A stretch of 64,000 bases of DNA from G020348185 sp964525045 (GTDB taxonomy: Bacteria > Nitrospirota > Nitrospiria > Nitrospirales > UBA8639): NCBI GenBank assembly GCA_964525045.1, contig CAZGFD010000019.1, forward strand, positions 1-64,000, given 5' to 3'. Positions 59,495 to 64,000 of this stretch are shown one piece after another (position 1 is the first letter of the stretch; each line of letters starts with the position of its first letter). The notes beneath the pieces were generated by a model. That model did no database searches and was not told the origin of the DNA. It saw only the letters and a program-made list of their open reading frames with translations. Position numbers and translations under genes: made by a program.

Positions 59495-60364
59495 TCAAGA
59501 TGGTTTGACTTCGGTCGGATTCGTCACCTTATACAGTAATTTCACATCCTTTTCGGCCGGAGCCGCAAAATCCCGACTCCATTCCCACCAGGACCCCGGA
59601 TAGGTTCTAACCCTGTCGTATCCGATAAATCTCAGCAGAAAATACAGCCAAGCCGATCTGACTCCACCTAAGCAATAGGTAATTATTTCTTGTTTTTCGT
59701 GGAGTCCATTGTCCTCAAATATCTTTCTTATCGCCTCCGGGTCCTTCACCGTGGCATCGGGATTGAGAAAACCGTTCCATGGAATATTAATGGCGGATGG
59801 AATATGGCCGGCCCGGGGAAGACCCTCGATCTCTTTACCGGCATATTCCTCGACACTTCGGGCATCGATAAGGAGGGTATCGGGATGAGCCTGTTTGACT
59901 ATTTTTTTCAAGTCGTCCTTCTTCACCATCACTTCCGGGCATATGGAAGCCCGAAAGTTCCCGGGCTTGGCCTGAATAGGCTTATGCTCATAGGGCCGAT
60001 GCTCTTGAACCCATTTCACCCACCCTCCATCCACAATACGCACGCTTTGGTGCCCCAAATATTGAAGCATCCAAAACATTCTCCCTTCATCTCCCCAATT
60101 ATCAAAAGGATTCGAATAGATCACGATGTCACTCGTATTGTTGATTCCCAGAGACTGAAGGCGCTGCTCGATGCGCGAGACATCAGGATCCAGCAGTCCC
60201 TTCGCCACCGCGGAGGGATCACTATATTCATGCCACGTGGAATGGACGGCGCCCGGGATATGCGAGGAATAGGCCGCAGCTCCTCTCACATCAATAATCA
60301 CCAAATCTTCGCGACCCAAATTTTGTGCTAATGTTTCGGTATCGATCAAATAATCCTGAACCAT
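59495..60364 (-). CDS. Two-domain rhodanese-like sulfurtransferase
   Basis: A 289-residue protein with two rhodanese domains. The N-terminal domain (IIDVRGAAAYSSHIPGAVHS) is catalytically inactive-looking (no active-site Cys loop). The C-terminal domain has RSVEEYAGKEIEGLPRAGHIPSA and the active-site cysteine in TYCLGGVRSAWLYF. The loop CLGGVRS differs from the CRKGVT of thiosulfate sulfurtransferases, so specificity is uncertain. It has no signal peptide and is probably cytoplasmic. ATG 60364 follows GAGGAGA. It lies directly after the five-haem cytochrome gene on the same strand. Confidence 0.88.
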   Translation of the reverse strand: MVQDYLIDTETLAQNLGREDLVIIDVRGAAAYSSHIPGAVHSTWHEYSDPSAVAKGLLDPDVSRIEQRLQSLGINNTSDIVIYSNPFDNWGDEGRMFWMLQYLGHQSVRIVDGGWVKWVQEHRPYEHKPIQAKPGNFRASICPEVMVKKDDLKKIVKQAHPDTLLIDARSVEEYAGKEIEGLPRAGHIPSAINIPWNGFLNPDATVKDPEAIRKIFEDNGLHEKQEIITYCLGGVRSAWLYFLLRFIGYDRVRTYPGSWWEWSRDFAAPAEKDVKLLYKVTNPTEVKPS

Positions 60365-60391
60365 TACTGTCTCCTCATACAAAAATCTTTG

Positions 60392-61684
60392 TTAACCCAC
60401 CGGACTGGGTTCCATTTCCTTGGCACAACCCACGCGCGGATCAAGGGGTTGGTCCTGCAAGGCCACAGAAAGGGATTCATCCAGTGGAAAGTTTCGTTCA
60501 TAAATCGTGAACACATAGGGATCTTTGGCGGTCAATTCATACTTCTCTCGAAGCATTTCATGCTGGTCATCAGTCAAGATATGATACCGAATCCGGGTTT
60601 GAACTTTCCAATTTCTGGCGTCTTCGGGAACGTCAAAAGTGAATTCGTAATCCCGGCTGGCCAGCGGCAAGAGCCGATTATCATACACTTCCCATATCAC
60701 CGGCTGCCAGAGGATCCATCGCCCCATCGTATCGGCCTGCTGCCGAATCACTCTCTGCTCCTCATCCTTGACTAAGAATTCGACGGTAAAATGCCGATCA
60801 GGATCGCCGGTTGGAATCTTATGGCCAGCCCCCGCATTGATGAGCGTGAGAGTAAACGTCACCCGCTCACCGGGTTGGGGCCGTGGTGGATCAGCAATGA
60901 CCTGAACGGCTATCGCTCGTTTAATCATATCCGGATCGTGCCCTCCTCTCCACAGATGACGACGCCCCGATCGAATGGGGCCACCCTGAGCCACTGGCCG
61001 TGTCACCTCGGGCATATGACAACTCTGACAGATCATACCCTTTTCTTTCATAAAGAATTCCCCCTCATACTCGGCATAGGTGCCACAGGGCCCGACATTA
61101 TAAAACTGGAACGGCCCTGACACGACATTATGACACCGATAACAGATCTGTTTGGTCCGGAACTTTGGATCAAACTGGACCGGATGAGGAGCAGCCGAAT
61201 CATCGTACGGACCATAAATGACCCCATCTTTCACATGACACACCGCACAGGTCACTCCTTCTTTTTGGTATTCAGGGTCATAATTCATATTGGGAATTTG
61301 AACGGCCCGTTCAACTCGACCCCGGGGAATTTCCTGAATCAGAGTCGGCTGTTGATTTTCCAGAGGTGTATGACAATTTAAACACACCCAAATATTGCCA
61401 TCTTTTTTCCAATAGGCTTGAAAGAAAGGATCCTCGTAGGCATGCGCATGAATACTGGACTTCCACTCCTCATAAATCTCTTTATGACATCGTCCGCATT
61501 CCTTGGCTTTCAAACTGGTTAACCCATCCGGAACTTTTTGATAGGGAATGGCTCGGGCATAGTCGTCCCGCAATCCAAAAATGACCGTGGGTCGAAGTTC
61601 AGTGTAAAACAGATACACGGCCACCGCGCCAAGGCAAATGAGAAGAATAACCACGCTACCCAGTCGTCTCCGCTTTTGATCCAT
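60392..61684 (-). CDS. Membrane-anchored five-haem cytochrome c
   Basis: A 430-residue protein with one N-terminal membrane anchor (residues about 9-28) and a periplasmic part with five CxxCH sites: Cys63-His67, Cys101-His105, Cys146-His150, Cys181-His185 and Cys219-His223. The C-terminal 180 residues have no haem and look like a beta-sandwich (QVIADPPRPQPGERVTFTLTL, AGHKIPTGDPDRHFTVEF). The architecture recalls cytochrome c554-like electron-transfer proteins; a redox partner is not evident. It starts 3 bp after the HDAC-like gene and is followed by the rhodanese gene, so the three are probably one operon. Confidence 0.88.
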   Translation of the reverse strand: MDQKRRRLGSVVILLICLGAVAVYLFYTELRPTVIFGLRDDYARAIPYQKVPDGLTSLKAKECGRCHKEIYEEWKSSIHAHAYEDPFFQAYWKKDGNIWVCLNCHTPLENQQPTLIQEIPRGRVERAVQIPNMNYDPEYQKEGVTCAVCHVKDGVIYGPYDDSAAPHPVQFDPKFRTKQICYRCHNVVSGPFQFYNVGPCGTYAEYEGEFFMKEKGMICQSCHMPEVTRPVAQGGPIRSGRRHLWRGGHDPDMIKRAIAVQVIADPPRPQPGERVTFTLTLINAGAGHKIPTGDPDRHFTVEFLVKDEEQRVIRQQADTMGRWILWQPVIWEVYDNRLLPLASRDYEFTFDVPEDARNWKVQTRIRYHILTDDQHEMLREKYELTAKDPYVFTIYERNFPLDESLSVALQDQPLDPRVGCAKEMEPSPVG

Positions 61685-61687
61685 GAT

Positions 61688-62632
61688 TTACGCTTCCAAC
61701 AGTCCTACAATATGGCGGTTGACTGAGGCGGCCAGCCCTTGCAGGTGGTAACCTCCCTCAAGACAGGATATCACTCTTCCTGATGCGTGGCGTTTGGCAA
61801 TATCGGTGACTATCCTGGTGAGTGACCCGTAGCCCTCTTCCGTTAAATTCATGCTGGCTAAGGGATCATCCCGATGCGCATCGAAGCCGGCCGAGACAAG
61901 AACCAACTCCGGCTTAAATGCCTCTGCGGCCGGGACTAATTCATTTTGAAACACCTCGCAATATTCCTCATCCCCCTCACCACCAGACATCGGAATATTG
62001 ATCGTCAGCCCTTTCCCATCCCCACGTCCTCTTTCCGAGGAATGGCCGGTTCCAGGATAGTGGGGATATTGATGGGTACTAAAAAATAATACGGTTGGGT
62101 CTTCATCAAATGTATGTTGGGTGCCGTTTCCATGGTGCACATCCCAATCTACAATGAGGACTCGTCCCAGTCCGTGATGTTTCTGGGCATACCGGGCCGC
62201 AATCGCAACATTATTGAAAAAACAAAAACCCATGGCCCGGTTGGTTTCGGCATGATGTCCCGGAGGGCGAAGGGCACAAAAAACCTGGTCGACCTGTTGA
62301 TTCATGACCGCATCCACCGCCTTGATAGCCCCACCGGCGGCCAAATAGGCAGCATGTAAGGTCCCGGGGGACATAGTCGTATCAGGATCCAGGGAAGTAT
62401 AACCGGAAATTGGAGCGCGACTTTCGAGGCTATCAATATAAGATCTCGTATGCACTTCGGCAATCCAATCCTTTGACGCCAATTGGGGCTCAAGCAGGAC
62501 CAGCCGATCTACCGTTTTTGTGGATTGGAGGTGAGATTGAATAGCCCTGAGCCGGTCGGGCGATTCCGGATGCCCGGCCCCCATCTCATGGCCTAGAAAC
62601 CCAGGATGGAATACAAACCCTACACGACCCAT
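61688..62632 (-). CDS. Histone deacetylase-family (AcuC/APAH-like) hydrolase
   Basis: A 314-residue zinc-dependent deacetylase. Family motifs: LRPPGHHAETNRAMGFCFFNNVAIAA, the metal-site VLIVDWDVHHGNGTQHTF, and VSAGFDAHRDDPLASM. Bacterial members deacetylate acetyl-CoA synthetase, polyamines or other small amines; the substrate here is unknown. It begins the apparent operon with the five-haem cytochrome and rhodanese. Confidence 0.93.
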   Translation of the reverse strand: MGRVGFVFHPGFLGHEMGAGHPESPDRLRAIQSHLQSTKTVDRLVLLEPQLASKDWIAEVHTRSYIDSLESRAPISGYTSLDPDTTMSPGTLHAAYLAAGGAIKAVDAVMNQQVDQVFCALRPPGHHAETNRAMGFCFFNNVAIAARYAQKHHGLGRVLIVDWDVHHGNGTQHTFDEDPTVLFFSTHQYPHYPGTGHSSERGRGDGKGLTINIPMSGGEGDEEYCEVFQNELVPAAEAFKPELVLVSAGFDAHRDDPLASMNLTEEGYGSLTRIVTDIAKRHASGRVISCLEGGYHLQGLAASVNRHIVGLLEA

Positions 62633-62666
62633 GGTTCGGGGACTAAGAACCCACTATGTAAAAGAA

Positions 62667-62720
62667 TTTCAAGTTTCACGTTTCAGGTTTCAGGAAAAAA
62701 GAAGTTTCGGGTTCCGGGTA
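62667..62720. repeat. GTTTCAGG-type spacer repeat
   Basis: AAGTTTCACGTTTCAGG, TTTCAGG and GTTTCGGGTTCCGGG words upstream of the HDAC-like gene. The rest of the 251-bp spacer to the TPR gene shows no feature. Confidence 0.55.
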
Positions 62721-62883
62721 TCATGTCGTGGAGCAATTCACTCTTAGATTCCTTCGACTCTGCGGTTGCGTTTTAGCCATTCGATGCTAGCATAGGCCAC
62801 CTGGTTAGACAACGGGAATGACAACATGATAGCCTGCAAAATTGTTTCCCCATTCGATGGATTCCCCTTTATAAGGACAACAG

Positions 62884-63198
62884 ATGCCAGATCCAAAAAT
62901 AGAACAATTTAAAAAAGTGCTAAAGATTGACCCTAACGATGAAACCCTCTGGTTTGGGCTGGGAAAGGCCTACATGGGCGAGGAAAATTGGCCGGAAGCC
63001 ATTTCAGCCTTGGAGAATTGCGTTCAAGTTAAACCAACATACTCAGCAGCCTTTTTTGCACTGGCACAGTCACTTCAGAGTAATAACGAAATCGAGAAGT
63101 GCCGGGAAGTGTGCGCGAAAGGCATTGAGATTGCCAAAACAAATGGGGACCTCCTGGTTATTAAGAACCTAGAAGAATTGCAGGCCTCCCTGCCGTAA
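62884..63198 (+). CDS. Small TPR-repeat protein
   Basis: A 104-residue soluble protein with about two and a half tetratricopeptide repeats (LWFGLGKAYMGEENWPEAISALENCVQVKP, AAFFALAQSLQSNNEIEKCREVCAKGIEIA). It has no signal peptide and is likely an adaptor. It stands alone on the plus strand between repeat-filled spacers. The ATG at 62884 is preceded by AAGGACAAC, a modest site. Confidence 0.8.
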   Translation: MPDPKIEQFKKVLKIDPNDETLWFGLGKAYMGEENWPEAISALENCVQVKPTYSAAFFALAQSLQSNNEIEKCREVCAKGIEIAKTNGDLLVIKNLEELQASLP

Positions 63199-63308
63199 GA
63201 TCTCACATTTCAAATCTCATATCTCAAATGTAAATCCAAAAATTTCAGGATTCACTTTTCAGATCTCAACCTTACCATCTGAAATGTGAGATCTGAGATT
63301 TGAGATCC
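63197..63308. repeat. TTTCAGATCTC element, long imperfect hairpin
   Basis: The left part has AGATCTCACATTTCAAATCTC and ATATCTCAAATG. The right arm (63270-63306) has TCTGAAATGTGAGATCTGAG and ATTTGAGATC, its complement. It sits between two convergent genes, from the TPR gene stop to the stop codon of the partial gene. Confidence 0.7.
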
Positions 63309-64000
63309 TATAAGGTGGTTTTCAAGGCCTGAACTTCCCGATGACTCAGTGCATACGTGGCAAAGTCATTGACCACCAATAATCGGATACGCGGCAAAGC
63401 GACATCCGCTCCTGACCGAGTCACCCAATGTGTCTGACTCAGTCGAACATTGGATCGAGATACCTCAGCGGGAACATTCCAGCACGTTAAGAGGACCCCA
63501 CTCAATTGAGGTATGCCGGCAAGAGTCGTTGTCAGCATACCCGCCACCCGTTGGAGATCGAGTTTTCCCTCTAGGACGGGCCCTCCTTCTACTAATTCAT
63601 CCTTTGGTATCGTGACGGCCAACAGGACCGGTGCGCAATACCGACTCAACTGTCTGGACTTTTCTGCCATCCTCGCCAGCAATCGACGGACAAATGCCTC
63701 CTGGCGGATATCTCCTGCCGGACATCCATCTGCCAGGTCCAATCCGGGACCTGGTCTCCCCGAACGCCGCGCGGAAGGATTCGGAATAATGGCCGTGATT
63801 TCAACAAAAAGACGGGTGGTGTCCAGCCAACATTCAAGATCAGCAGTCCTCGCATCAGATTCCTGAAGAAAGGCAATAGTGAATCCTGCTTTCGTTAAGG
63901 AATGCGCCACCTCTACCTCCGCCTGGGCGGGCTCTGATACCCCTCGTTTTTGACGTTCGAATTGTTCGCGTAACTCGGCCAACCGGGTACGACTCTCTTC
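63308..64000 (-). CDS. Protein of unknown function, 5' end beyond the window
   Basis: The frame is open through the window edge, so the N-terminus is probably missing; a TTG at 63982 exists but without support. The 230 visible residues start with a charged helix (ESRTRLAELREQFERQKRG), then EVAHSLTKAGFTIAFLQE and TADLECWLDTTRLFVEITAI. That pattern recalls the D-x-E then E-x-T/K strands of PD-(D/E)XK nuclease folds, but the lysine is absent. The C-terminus contains QLSGVLLTCWNVP. No family is claimed. Confidence 0.6.
   Translation of the reverse strand, partial: EESRTRLAELREQFERQKRGVSEPAQAEVEVAHSLTKAGFTIAFLQESDARTADLECWLDTTRLFVEITAIIPNPSARRSGRPGPGLDLADGCPAGDIRQEAFVRRLLARMAEKSRQLSRYCAPVLLAVTIPKDELVEGGPVLEGKLDLQRVAGMLTTTLAGIPQLSGVLLTCWNVPAEVSRSNVRLSQTHWVTRSGADVALPRIRLLVVNDFATYALSHREVQALKTTL

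Noticed and set aside
59690..60331. 213-codon plus-strand frame opposite the rhodanese gene
   Set aside because: Antisense shadow; the minus-strand frame shows two rhodanese domains.

Overview
The window is a chromosomal segment of a Gram-negative bacterium. It most resembles Nitrospira or a close relative in the Nitrospirota. That is inferred from the gene set and order: an ilvBNC-psd-pssA-leuA-leuB-asd run, a ccsA-hemA-hemC-cobA/hemD-CBS-hemB-ribF-tilS-hpt-ftsH-folP-glmM run, a small His-rich SmbP-like protein and multihaem cytochromes. An outer membrane is implied by lipoproteins, Lnt and LolCD. No rRNA or species marker is present, so the genus call is an inference. Coding density is high and most of the window is housekeeping.

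Layout. Bases 1-125 look like the end of an insertion sequence plus a hairpin. Bases 163-12247 (minus strand) hold branched-chain amino acid, aspartate-family and phosphatidylethanolamine synthesis: ilvB, ilvN, ilvC, psd, pssA, leuA, leuB, an NHL-repeat protein, asd, a DUF2905 protein and a SpoIID-like lipoprotein. The spacers between leuA, leuB, the NHL gene and asd are packed with REP-type palindromes, and a 100-N assembly gap sits inside one such array. Bases 12395-29906 are a mixed region: a BioF/KBL-type enzyme, an SGNH hydrolase, a SYLF protein, a TetR regulator, a DUF928 protein, a J-domain protein, cytochrome c, a YyaL/aldo-keto reductase fusion, a VapBC-type toxin-antitoxin pair, ComEC, a GH16-like protein and a methyltransferase-like protein. 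Bases 30474-44667 (minus strand) are a 14 kb run from cytochrome c biogenesis and haem synthesis through riboflavin, tRNA modification, purine salvage and FtsH to folate and amino-sugar synthesis. Bases 44893-57039 hold rsmI, a TusA-like gene, a secreted protein of unknown function, tRNA-Leu(CAA), recG, rpmB and a plus-strand series lnt-prfB-lysS-lolC-lolD. Bases 57199-64000 hold a coiled-coil/HhH lipoprotein, a nitrilase-like enzyme, smbP, a rhodanese, a five-haem cytochrome, an HDAC-like hydrolase, a TPR protein and a gene that runs off the edge.

Regulation and structure. Clear sigma70-type promoters precede ccsA-hemA, ftsH, ilvB and the secreted protein at 46098. Two candidate attenuation leaders were found: a 16-codon leader rich in Leu followed by an intrinsic terminator just upstream of leuA, and a 48-codon leader rich in Val/Leu/Ile overlapping the start of ilvB. 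prfB carries the programmed +1 frameshift.

The most unusual feature is the spacer DNA. At least five repeat families occupy it: GTAG-type REPs with covarying stems, AATATCGAACAAGGAAT elements, TTTCAGATCTC elements, GTTTCAGG elements and a GGTCGAAAG purine tract. Many form long imperfect hairpins next to start or stop codons.
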